Source: Filimonas effusa (lineage in GTDB: Bacteria; Bacteroidota; Bacteroidia; Chitinophagales; Chitinophagaceae). Taken from it: a stretch of 64,000 nucleotides of DNA. Below the pieces are notes generated by a model. It saw nothing but the letters and a program-made list of their open reading frames with translations, was not told the origin of the DNA and made no database searches. Shown in pieces: positions 18,180-26,653 of this stretch (position 1 is the first letter of the stretch; each line of letters begins with the position of its first letter). The stretch covers positions 868,001 through 932,000 of the forward strand of contig NZ_SDHZ01000002.1 in NCBI RefSeq assembly GCF_004118675.1, given 5' to 3'. The position numbers and the translations under genes are program-made.

Positions 18180-20405
18180 TTAAAGATTGTTATTAATAAT
18201 ATCATCAGTTCTGTCTACGCCCCAGCTCAGGAAAATTCCTATAAGGAAAAACCGCTTGGCAGGTGGCAGTATGGGGCTTTTTACCAGGCCGCTGTAAGAA
18301 TAATTGTATCCCGATACCTGTTGAGCTCCCAGCACATTGGTAACGCTGGCTAATAATACCATATTCGTTCTTGCTTTAGGATTACCGGCATTGGGTACAT
18401 AGTTCATACTAAAGCCCAGGTTATGAAAGTCTTTTGTAGTTCCGGCATCGGCAATGCGATATTTCTGATTGGTCTGCTGCTGCAGGTTATAATAAGGCCG
18501 GCCTGTAGCAAAGCTATACGTAAAGTTAAACCCGGTTTTTATGCTGGTAAAGAATCGCTTCGTAACCAGGGAGACTGTATGGTCAGCTGCGAAATTGGGC
18601 GTCATCCGTTCGGGGAAATTGAGGTAATCACGTTTCGTATCGAGGTACGAATAACTGACCCAGTAATCAAAGCCCTTGATAGACTGCCTGTCGCGCCATA
18701 ATACCTCTACCCCCTTTGCATAACCATCGCCATTGTTACTGTACTCCGGCGCCGTTTTTACCAGGTGTTCATATTTTTTATAATAAGCCTCCGCCCTGAA
18801 TAACCGGAGACGTGTCATTTTTGTATAGTTAAGAATATAGTGGGAGGCCTTTGTATAGCGCATATCATTTCCCCTTAACTGGCTGTTCTCGGGTTTCTGG
18901 AAGAAGATCCCATAAGCCAGTGAAACCTGCGCATCTTTTGAAGTTTTATAGGCAAAGGTAGCACGAGGTGCCACGGCCATTTTATCGATGCTTGAATTAT
19001 GCTCCAGGCGTCCACCAACCGTCAACGCCAGGTCGTTGGTGATATAGATATTCGACTCCGCAAACAGCGCCTTATAATGGTCGGGCAATACATAGCTGGA
19101 GTCGTTATAACTGATATTGTTACGTGAGTACCAGTATTCCGATCCAAAGCGGATATTATTGATGCCTGAAAGCCTTTTCTCCAATACCAGCCTTGCCTGA
19201 GCCGCTATCTGCTTGTTATGCAGCATAAAGTTTTTATCGCGCATCCAGAATACAGCATTTGAAAACTGCTTGTCTGCATTCGCCTGGTCCTGTACGTGCT
19301 GTGAGATATCATCCTTGTTGATGCTGAACCCCGTGCCAGCCTGCATCTTCCAGCCATTCCCTAGGTTTTCACGCCAGCTGAGATTATTATACCAGTTGTA
19401 GTTCGATAATCCGAAAGCATCTTTTAAATAAGAACTGTCTATATCTTCCCTTCTAAGCCCCAGATCACTTTTCGAGAAGGTAGTATAGTATTTGATAATA
19501 CCGTTCTTTGTTTTGATCCTGAAATTAGCATCGCCGCCATGAAAGACCGGTGTTTTAAAGTAGTCGGGCTTTTGCTTCACGATATTGAAATAGGCCGTCA
19601 GGTTGGTATAGTTATAGTTAACACCCCATGACGACTTTTTATTTTTTGCAAGCTGCTGTGTACCTATACTGGCAAAAATGGGCGACAGGGAAGCATCTAC
19701 TTCGGAACGCTCGGGCATATCTATGGATTCCATTACCAGTGCAGCAGAAAGCGCCTGGCCATAAAGTGCCGAATAGCCACCCGTACTGAATACCATTCCT
19801 TTGAACAGGAACGGCGAAAACCGGCCCCGCTGGGAAATATCCGGAACACTGGAAAAATAGGGGTTGTTAACCAGGGTACCATCAATAAACTGTTTGGTTT
19901 CATAACCGGTACCACCTCTTACGAATAACCCTTCCTGGTCATTTATCTGCTGGGTACCCGGAAGTGTTTTTAGAGCAGCCGTAATATCGGCATTAGCGCC
20001 GCCCGTGGTAGCCATATCCAGCGAACTCATAATATTAGCGCGCTTGGCATCACCAGCCGGAAAAGAACCCGCCGATACAACAACGGCCCTTAATTCATCG
20101 ATCTGCTCTGCCAGTGAGGCATTTACCGATATGGCAGCAGTTCCCTGTATGATGATAGTTTGTTCAAAAGGTTTATATCCCATAATGGAAATAACCAGTA
20201 ATTGTGCGCCTGTTTCAGTAGTCTGGAAACTATAGCGCCCCATAGAATCGGTGGTAGCGCCATCGTAAGAATTTTTTAAGGTTACCGAAGCCAAGGGTAT
20301 AGGGCGGCCTTTTTTGTCTTTCACGGAGCCGCCTATCGTAACCTGCGTCCATCCGGAACATACCACTCCCAGAGCCAGGCAAAGTAAGGCGAGTTGTTTT
20401 CTCAT
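18180..20405 (-). CDS. TonB-dependent outer-membrane receptor
   Basis: A 741-residue receptor. It has a signal peptide (about 1-20), a carboxypeptidase-regulatory-like domain (about 23-100, IGGSVKDKKGRPIPLASVTL), a plug (about 112-225, LKTLPGTQQINDQEGLFVRGG) and a barrel ending in an aromatic-rich C-terminal region. There is no neighbouring susD, so it is probably a transporter of small ligands such as siderophore, cobalamin or peptide rather than a glycan importer. ATG 20405 gives a proper signal peptide; the frame extends further but into the atp terminator. A TATGTTTG box lies at 20427-20434. Confidence 0.92.
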   Translation of the reverse strand: MRKQLALLCLALGVVCSGWTQVTIGGSVKDKKGRPIPLASVTLKNSYDGATTDSMGRYSFQTTETGAQLLVISIMGYKPFEQTIIIQGTAAISVNASLAEQIDELRAVVVSAGSFPAGDAKRANIMSSLDMATTGGANADITAALKTLPGTQQINDQEGLFVRGGTGYETKQFIDGTLVNNPYFSSVPDISQRGRFSPFLFKGMVFSTGGYSALYGQALSAALVMESIDMPERSEVDASLSPIFASIGTQQLAKNKKSSWGVNYNYTNLTAYFNIVKQKPDYFKTPVFHGGDANFRIKTKNGIIKYYTTFSKSDLGLRREDIDSSYLKDAFGLSNYNWYNNLSWRENLGNGWKMQAGTGFSINKDDISQHVQDQANADKQFSNAVFWMRDKNFMLHNKQIAAQARLVLEKRLSGINNIRFGSEYWYSRNNISYNDSSYVLPDHYKALFAESNIYITNDLALTVGGRLEHNSSIDKMAVAPRATFAYKTSKDAQVSLAYGIFFQKPENSQLRGNDMRYTKASHYILNYTKMTRLRLFRAEAYYKKYEHLVKTAPEYSNNGDGYAKGVEVLWRDRQSIKGFDYWVSYSYLDTKRDYLNFPERMTPNFAADHTVSLVTKRFFTSIKTGFNFTYSFATGRPYYNLQQQTNQKYRIADAGTTKDFHNLGFSMNYVPNAGNPKARTNMVLLASVTNVLGAQQVSGYNYSYSGLVKSPILPPAKRFFLIGIFLSWGVDRTDDIINNNL

Positions 20406-20426
20406 ATTATGTTTTGGTAAGGGCAG

Positions 20427-20434
20427 CAAACATA
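20427..20434 (-). promoter_or_regulatory. Putative TonB-receptor promoter box, abutting the atp terminator
   Basis: On the minus strand this reads TATGTTTG, an exact TAnnTTTG match, 22 bp upstream of the receptor ATG. It directly follows the T-tract of the atp operon terminator, so its -33 region would lie in the terminator's T-run. Confidence 0.5.
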
Positions 20435-20470
20435 ATAAAAAAATAAGAGCCCCGCAAAGCAGGGCTCTTA
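20434..20470 (-). terminator. Terminator of the atpBEFHA operon
   Basis: On the minus strand TAAGAGCCC and GGGCTCTTA form a 9-bp stem with a loop of about 9 nt, followed by a run of seven Ts. It lies 26 bp after the atpA stop. Confidence 0.88.
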
Positions 20471-20495
20471 ATATCACTCAAACTTCATAAAAGTA

Positions 20496-22073
20496 CTATT
20501 TGTACTGAGGGATCAGGCTTTGAGCCAGTTCCACCATTTTGGCAACACCATCATCAGGTAAGCCGCCTTTTTTGAATTCAGCCAGTACTTCAGGAAGTTT
20601 ATTTTCCATTTCCATCAGGAAGTGTTCTTCAAACGCTTTTGTTTTCCTAACTGCAACATCACGAAGCAGACCTTGTGTACCCAGGTAGATGATCGCTACT
20701 TGTTTTTCCACAGGGAACGGAGTGTACTGCGCTTGTTTCAGGATCTCCACGTTACGGGCACCTTTATCAAGAACCAGTTTGGTAGCAGCGTCGAGGTCAC
20801 CACCGAATTTAGAGAAGGCTTCCATTTCGCGGTAAAGGGCCTGATCGAGTTTCAGGGTACCGGATACCTTTTTCATGGATTTGATCTGAGCGTTACCACC
20901 CACGCGGCTTACGGAGATACCTACGTTGATAGCCGGACGGATACCCGCGTTAAACAGGTTTGATTCAAGGAAGATCTGTCCGTCGGTGATAGAGATAACG
21001 TTCGTTGGGATATAAGCCGATACGTCGCCCGCCTGTGTTTCAATGATAGGCAGCGCTGTTAAGCTACCACCACCTTTCACCAGGTGTTTGATAGAATCGG
21101 GAAGATCGTTCATTTGTTTGGCGATAGAGTCGTTGTTGATCACTTTCGCAGCACGTTCCAGCAAACGGGAGTGCAAGTAGAATACGTCACCGGGATACGC
21201 TTCACGACCTGGAGGCCTTTTCAGCAGCAGCGACACCTCACGGTAAGCCACCGCTTGTTTACTCAGGTCATCATAGATGATCAAGGCAGGGCGACCGGTA
21301 TCGCGGAAGAACTCGCCGATAGCAGCGCCAGCAAATGGAGCGTAGAACTGCAGCGGAGCAGGATCGCTCGCAGAAGCAGATACGATGATAGTATAAGCCA
21401 TAGCGCCGGCATCCTGCAGGGTTTTCATTACACCTGCAACAGTAGATGCTTTCTGTCCTACGGCAACATAAATACAATAAACAGGTTTGCCAGCGTCATA
21501 AAACTCTTTCTGGTTGATGATGGTATCGATACAGATGGCAGTTTTACCAGTCTGACGGTCACCAATCACCAGCTCACGCTGACCACGTCCGATAGGGATC
21601 ATAGCGTCGATAGCTTTCACACCTGTTTGAAGTGGTTCTTTAACGGGCTCACGGAAGATAACACCAGGCGCTTTACGCTCAAGTGGCATTTCGTACAGTT
21701 CACCGGAAACAGCACCTTTACCGTCGATAGGTTCGCCGAGGGTATCGATTACACGTCCTACCAGGCCATCACCTACTTTAATAGAGGCGATTTTACCGGT
21801 ACGGCGTACGCTGTCGCCTTCTTTAATGCCCTTGCTTTCACCCATCAATACAACACCTACGTTATCTTCTTCCAGGTTAAGTGCAATAGCTTTAACGCCA
21901 CTAGGGAACTCAACGAGCTCACCGGAACGAACGTTGTTCAAACCATATACACGGGCAATACCGTCGCCCACCTGGAGCACAGTACCCACTTCTTCCAGAT
22001 CAGCTGAAGCATTGAAATTGCTCAGTTGTTGCCTCAATATCGCTGAGATCTCATCGGGTTTTATTTCAACCAT
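20496..22073 (-). CDS. atpA: ATP synthase F1 subunit alpha
   Basis: Regulatory nucleotide-binding subunit of the F1 hexamer. The 525-residue length is normal. The P-loop GDRQTGKTA lies near residues 171-179, and the arginine-finger region (SVSRVGG, about 370-376) is intact. Last gene of the minus-strand atpB-E-F-H-A unit. A terminator and then a TonB receptor follow instead of the gamma-subunit gene usually found here. Long plus-strand frames over this gene are shadows. Confidence 0.98.
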   Translation of the reverse strand: MVEIKPDEISAILRQQLSNFNASADLEEVGTVLQVGDGIARVYGLNNVRSGELVEFPSGVKAIALNLEEDNVGVVLMGESKGIKEGDSVRRTGKIASIKVGDGLVGRVIDTLGEPIDGKGAVSGELYEMPLERKAPGVIFREPVKEPLQTGVKAIDAMIPIGRGQRELVIGDRQTGKTAICIDTIINQKEFYDAGKPVYCIYVAVGQKASTVAGVMKTLQDAGAMAYTIIVSASASDPAPLQFYAPFAGAAIGEFFRDTGRPALIIYDDLSKQAVAYREVSLLLKRPPGREAYPGDVFYLHSRLLERAAKVINNDSIAKQMNDLPDSIKHLVKGGGSLTALPIIETQAGDVSAYIPTNVISITDGQIFLESNLFNAGIRPAINVGISVSRVGGNAQIKSMKKVSGTLKLDQALYREMEAFSKFGGDLDAATKLVLDKGARNVEILKQAQYTPFPVEKQVAIIYLGTQGLLRDVAVRKTKAFEEHFLMEMENKLPEVLAEFKKGGLPDDGVAKMVELAQSLIPQYK

Positions 22074-22106
22074 ATTATTGAAGTTTGAGAGTTTTAAATT
22101 TTTATA

Positions 22107-22670
22107 CTAGCCAACTTTACTGCTGTACAGGTTCTGGCTAAATTGTTTTTTGATATCCTCGAGGTCGCGCTTAACAGAAGCATCCACCCTTTTGTTATCG
22201 AACTCAATTACGAAACCGCCTATGAGCTCTTCATCAACGGCATGTTTAAGCTGGATATTAGGCAAACCGGTTTCTGTTTTGATCCTTTCGGAGATAGCGT
22301 TTTTCACGTCGTCACCTACAGGAACGGCTGTAATGAACTTAACGGGATGAATATTCTTCATCGCATCATATTGTTCGATAAAAGCCTGTGCAATTTCAGG
22401 AAGTACGCTTTCACGTCCTTTAACGGTAAGTAAGCGGATAAAGGCGGCCGTTAATTCAGAAACGTTGGGAACAACCACAGCGTTAATAATAGCCAGCTTT
22501 TTATCGGCTTTAATAATGGGACTGCGCAGCAGGTTAGTGAATTCCCGGCTGGCTTTACATACCGCCTGCAGATACATCACGTCGTTATAAACCTGTTCCA
22601 GCTGAGCTTTCTCAGTAGCCAGATCTATAAGGCTCTTTGCGTATCTGCCGGCTAAACGTGGATTATGCAT
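22107..22670 (-). CDS. atpH: ATP synthase F1 subunit delta
   Basis: Peripheral-stalk subunit joining F1 to the b dimer. The 187-residue protein matches the OSCP/delta family: N-terminal helical domain starting RLAGRYAKSLIDLA, and a C-terminal segment with IGGFVIEFDNKRVDASVKRDLEDIKKQF. The gene starts 2 bp after atpF and ends 33 bp before atpA. Confidence 0.96.
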   Translation of the reverse strand: MHNPRLAGRYAKSLIDLATEKAQLEQVYNDVMYLQAVCKASREFTNLLRSPIIKADKKLAIINAVVVPNVSELTAAFIRLLTVKGRESVLPEIAQAFIEQYDAMKNIHPVKFITAVPVGDDVKNAISERIKTETGLPNIQLKHAVDEELIGGFVIEFDNKRVDASVKRDLEDIKKQFSQNLYSSKVG

Positions 22671-22672
22671 GA

Positions 22673-23167
22673 TTAATTCAGTTTAACGCCGTCAGCCAGC
22701 TGCTTGATATAATTTTCCTGTTCTGCTTTATTAGCCAGTTCTTTACGCAGCACTTTTTCAGCTACATCGATCACCAGGGCACCCACCTGATTTTTAACTT
22801 CAGTCAATGCCTTGTTCTTCTGCTGTTCAATAGCATTTTGAGCGTCGGTCAGAATACGGTCGTATTCCGTCTTTGCTTTCTCTTTAGCATCAGTCACCAG
22901 TTTGTCAGCAGTTTCTTTCGCATCTTTCAGCAGAGCCGCTCTTTCTTCACGTGCTTTTGCCAGCAGGGCCTCATTTTCGTTCTTCAGCTGTGCCATTTCG
23001 GCTTTCACTTTTTCAGCAGAAGCTATAGAAGAAGCGATATTGTCTTCCCTGTCTTTGAGGCTTGTCAAAATAGGCTTCCAGGCAAACTTCTTAAGGATAA
23101 GAAGCACTACGATAAACGCAATCAGCGACCAGAAGATAATCCCTAACCCAGGTAATAACAGTTCCAT
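22673..23167 (-). CDS. atpF: ATP synthase F0 subunit b
   Basis: Membrane-anchored peripheral stalk. The 164-residue protein has one transmembrane helix at about residues 5-26 (LGIIFWSLIAFIVVLLIL) followed by a long charged, Ala/Glu/Lys-rich coiled coil. The order a-c-b-delta-alpha is standard. The 90-bp gap to atpE holds a stable hairpin. Confidence 0.96.
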   Translation of the reverse strand: MELLLPGLGIIFWSLIAFIVVLLILKKFAWKPILTSLKDREDNIASSIASAEKVKAEMAQLKNENEALLAKAREERAALLKDAKETADKLVTDAKEKAKTEYDRILTDAQNAIEQQKNKALTEVKNQVGALVIDVAEKVLRKELANKAEQENYIKQLADGVKLN

Positions 23168-23200
23168 GTTTATATGATGATTTGCTTATGAGCTAAAATA

Positions 23201-23235
23201 TACTGCATCTTCGGCCCTGTGCGTCAGATGCAGTA
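23201..23235 (-). promoter_or_regulatory. Intercistronic hairpin between atpE and atpF
   Basis: The arms TACTGCATCT and AGATGCAGTA form a perfect 10-bp stem with a 15-nt loop and no T-tract, so it is not a full terminator. It follows the c-subunit gene, whose product is needed in many copies. It could stabilise the upstream atpBE mRNA or partly reduce read-through. Confidence 0.6.
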
Positions 23236-23257
23236 ATGTTTTGTTCGGGGTAATTGA

Positions 23258-23539
<282 letters not shown>

Positions 23540-23557
23540 CTATTGTTGTTTGAATTA

Positions 23558-24694
23558 TTACAGCGCAAAAACCTCCTCGTCGTGGTGACCGTGCTTGTCA
23601 TCGTGACCATGACCTGATTCAAAGGCCTGGCCAATGAATACAGCGGTAAGGTTGGTAAAGATGAACGCCTGGATAAAGGCAACCAGTATTTCGATCATAT
23701 AGATGAATACGGAGAATGCAACAGATACGGGAGAAAAACCCCAACCTGCTACCGGGCTCATATTACCGAAGATAAAGATCAGCGAAACGAAGCTGAGGAT
23801 TACAATGTGTCCTGCAGTCATGTTCGCAAAAAGACGAATCATGAGGGCTGCGGGTTTGATGAATACACCAAGTAATTCTACAGGGATCAGGATCAGTTTC
23901 ACCAAAAAAGGCACCCCCGGAGGCCAGAAGATATGACCCCAGAAATGACTGTTGGTGCTAAACAGGATAACAAGAAGTGAGACAACCGCAAGTACAGCAG
24001 TAAAGGCAATATTACCTGTTACATTCGCTGAACCCGGAATCAATCCTATTACGTTATTGATAAAGATGAAGAAAAATACGGTAAGCAGGTAAGGCATGTA
24101 TTTTTCATGTTTACCATGCAGGTTGGGCCTGGCTACATCGTCGCGAACAAAAGTGATAGCCACTTCTACAACGTTCTGGAAGCCGGATGGCGCTTTATGA
24201 GCACCGTTGGTTTTATATTTTTTAGCTACCGATAACATGATCACCAGCAGCAGGATAACACCAATGAACATTTGTACCACATTCTTGGTAAGAGAGAAAT
24301 CGTACACTTTTACAGATTCATCGGCGGAACCATCTTCCTTTACAGGAATGATCTTGTTCTTTTCGAGTTTGTATCCCTCATGGATCTCGTGTCCGCCATG
24401 ACCGAATGCTGAAGAGGAGAAGGTAGACAACCCTCTTTCAGGAGAGTACAGGATAATAGGCAAAGGAATAGAAGCGTGAAAATCACCTACCGTAAAGAAA
24501 TGAAACTCATGAGCGTCAAGAACGTGTTCGATGATAGTTTCACCGGCATTGAACTTACCAGGCTCTTCTGTGGCATGGTGCGCAGCGGTTGCTTCATGTT
24601 GCTCATTTTCCTGTGCAAAAGAAGCATTAGGGAAAAATCCGATTAAAAGGCTAAAAGCCGCTGCCAGTAGGTATTTTATGCTTTTGAACGCCAT
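23558..24694 (-). CDS. atpB: ATP synthase F0 subunit a
   Basis: Stator channel subunit of F0. The 378-residue protein is long compared with the roughly 270 residues of E. coli, owing to an N-terminal extension. This begins with a signal-peptide-like segment (about 1-26, ends SFAQ) and a His/Glu-rich periplasmic stretch, as in other Bacteroidota. The essential Arg is in LMIRLFANMTAGHI (about residue 290). The C-terminus is also His/Asp-rich (GHGHDDKHGHH). ATG 24694 was chosen; upstream in-frame codons would precede the promoter box at 24715-24722. Confidence 0.95.
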   Translation of the reverse strand: MAFKSIKYLLAAAFSLLIGFFPNASFAQENEQHEATAAHHATEEPGKFNAGETIIEHVLDAHEFHFFTVGDFHASIPLPIILYSPERGLSTFSSSAFGHGGHEIHEGYKLEKNKIIPVKEDGSADESVKVYDFSLTKNVVQMFIGVILLLVIMLSVAKKYKTNGAHKAPSGFQNVVEVAITFVRDDVARPNLHGKHEKYMPYLLTVFFFIFINNVIGLIPGSANVTGNIAFTAVLAVVSLLVILFSTNSHFWGHIFWPPGVPFLVKLILIPVELLGVFIKPAALMIRLFANMTAGHIVILSFVSLIFIFGNMSPVAGWGFSPVSVAFSVFIYMIEILVAFIQAFIFTNLTAVFIGQAFESGHGHDDKHGHHDEEVFAL

Positions 24695-24714
24695 ACGATC
24701 CTCAAATTTGGCCG

Positions 24715-24722
24715 CAAAGATA
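24715..24722 (-). promoter_or_regulatory. Putative atp operon promoter -7 box
   Basis: On the minus strand this reads TATCTTTG, an exact TAnnTTTG match, 20 bp upstream of the atpB ATG. A T9 tract upstream may supply the -33 contact. Confidence 0.6.
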
Positions 24723-24773
24723 GGAGTTGGGCCACGAAAAAAAAATGAAACTTGTCGTGTTATGGGCGAAATT

Positions 24774-26588
24774 CTAAGAAACTTGTCCCCCTGCCTGTTT
24801 TTCAAACTGCATGCTATGCAGGGTAGCGTAAAATCCACACATTGCCAGCAGTTCGGAATGTGTTCCCATTTCCCTGATCTCTCCCTTATCGAGCACGATG
24901 ATCTTATCGGCTTTGCGGATAGTGGACAGGCGGTGGGCTATCACAATCGAAGTCCTGTCTGCTATAAGGGTATCAATGGCGTGCTGGATAAGCAACTCAC
25001 TTTCGGTATCGATAGAGGAGGTAGCCTCGTCGAGGATCAGCACGGCGGGATTATAAAGCAGCGCCCGTATGAAAGAGATCAGCTGCCGTTGCCCCAGGCT
25101 GAGCGTTGTGCCTCTTTCCATAACGTTATAGCTGTATCCCCCGGGCAATTGCATGATAAAATCGTGTACCCCTATCATTTTAGCAGCCTGCACTACCTGC
25201 TCCTTGGTAATATCCGGGTTGCGAAGCGTAATATTCTCCAATACCGACCCCGAAAAAAGGAATACATCCTGTAATACCACCCCTATGCTGCCACGAAGCT
25301 TGTTAAGCTGGTAGTCTTCAATATTTACGCCATCGAGCGTAATGGAGCCGTGCTGGATATGATACAACCGGTTGAGGAGGCTGATAACAGACGTTTTCCC
25401 GCTCCCGGTATGTCCTACCAGGGCCACTGTTTCGCCGGGTTTTACATCGAAATTGATATTCTTAAGAACGTAATTGGGCTCATTATAGGCAAAAGAAACA
25501 TTGTTAAATGCCAGGGCGCCTTTTACTACCGGAGGGTCATAGCTTCCTTCTTTCTTTATATAATCCTCATTATCAAGCACTTTAAAGATCCTTTCGGCAG
25601 CCACCATCCCCATTTGTATCACATTGAACTTATCGGCGATAACGCGCAACGGCCTGAAGATCTGGTTGAGGTATAGTATAAAGGCTATCAGCAAACCCGC
25701 TTCCAGCTGCTTACCTGCCACCCACCAAACCAGGATACCAGTGCTTACCGCCAGTACCACTTCCACAACAGGAAAAAAGATTGAATAGGCAAAAATTGCT
25801 TTGATATTGGCGTTTCTATGATCGCGGTTGATGTCCCGGAATTTACGATACTCACGGCCCTCCGAAGCAAAAGCCTGTACCAGATGCATACCCGTGATAT
25901 GCTCCTGTGCAAAAGCATTGAGCGCCGCTACCGCATTACGCACTTTAATAAAGCTCTTGTTAACGCTTTCCTTAAAATAGTACGTAGCAATGATCATGAT
26001 AGGGAAAGGAATCAGGCTTACAAGCGTAAGCTTCCAGTTGATCCATAACATGGTTGCCAGCGTAATGATGATGGAAAGCAGGTCCGAGATAATGGGAATC
26101 AACCCGTCGGAAAAAATGTCGTTGATATTTTCAATGTCGTTAATCGTGCGGGTGGTAAGCGTACCAATGGGTGTGGTATCGAATTGCTTTAGGTTGAGCT
26201 TTAATATTTTACGAAACACAGTAGTTCTCATATCCTTCACCACGCTCTGCCCCATCCACGAGGTGATGAAGCTGAAACTAAAGCGCACAGTGGTTTCAAT
26301 GAATATGAAAATGACCTGGAAAATGGTCACTGCGATAATAAAACGGGAGGCATCGCTGAGATCGGTGTTAAAGAGCACCCATTCCAGCCATTGAGGCACA
26401 TGAACAGATTTTCCTGTAGCCTTATCTATCGTAAGTTGTATGAGCAACGGACGCACAGGTGTAAAAACGGCAAGTACAATGGCAAGTACAATACTCGCCA
26501 CCAGTTGAATACGGTACGGTTTTACAAATACGAATACGCTGCGTAACAGAGAAAAATCGAAAATCTTTTTTTTTGCACCCTCGTTCAT
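24774..26588 (-). CDS. ABC transporter, fused permease and ATPase (MdlB/MsbA-like exporter)
   Basis: A 604-residue half-transporter. The N-terminal membrane domain has six predicted helices (about residues 20-320) and the C-terminal nucleotide-binding domain has Walker A GHTGSGKT (about 390-397), signature LSLGQRQ, Walker B LILDEATS and switch His (IAHRLS). The signature departs from LSGGQ at the third position; hydrophobic replacements here are not rare in Bacteroidota exporters. The substrate (lipid, drug or peptide) is unknown. It probably works as a homodimer because no partner half-transporter is adjacent. A TACCTTTG box lies 10 bp upstream. Confidence 0.92.
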   Translation of the reverse strand: MNEGAKKKIFDFSLLRSVFVFVKPYRIQLVASIVLAIVLAVFTPVRPLLIQLTIDKATGKSVHVPQWLEWVLFNTDLSDASRFIIAVTIFQVIFIFIETTVRFSFSFITSWMGQSVVKDMRTTVFRKILKLNLKQFDTTPIGTLTTRTINDIENINDIFSDGLIPIISDLLSIIITLATMLWINWKLTLVSLIPFPIMIIATYYFKESVNKSFIKVRNAVAALNAFAQEHITGMHLVQAFASEGREYRKFRDINRDHRNANIKAIFAYSIFFPVVEVVLAVSTGILVWWVAGKQLEAGLLIAFILYLNQIFRPLRVIADKFNVIQMGMVAAERIFKVLDNEDYIKKEGSYDPPVVKGALAFNNVSFAYNEPNYVLKNINFDVKPGETVALVGHTGSGKTSVISLLNRLYHIQHGSITLDGVNIEDYQLNKLRGSIGVVLQDVFLFSGSVLENITLRNPDITKEQVVQAAKMIGVHDFIMQLPGGYSYNVMERGTTLSLGQRQLISFIRALLYNPAVLILDEATSSIDTESELLIQHAIDTLIADRTSIVIAHRLSTIRKADKIIVLDKGEIREMGTHSELLAMCGFYATLHSMQFEKQAGGQVS

Positions 26589-26598
26589 GATGATGGGC

Positions 26599-26606
26599 CA
26601 AAGGTA
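26599..26606 (-). promoter_or_regulatory. Putative ABC exporter promoter -7 box, very short leader
   Basis: On the minus strand this reads TACCTTTG, an exact TAnnTTTG match. It ends 10 bp from the ATG, implying a leader of only a few nucleotides. Confidence 0.5.
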
Positions 26607-26653
26607 ATAAGTTAGCGGAAAGCAGCCTGCTTTTTCGTAAATTCGTATTTAAT

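Noticed and set aside
21084-22007. A 307-codon plus-strand open frame
   Set aside because: It is antisense to atpA and arises from the codon usage of that gene; its sequence has no domain or signal.
25070-25120. ABC signature LSLGQ in place of LSGGQ as loss of function
   Set aside because: Walker A, Walker B and the switch His are intact and this position tolerates substitution in exporters.
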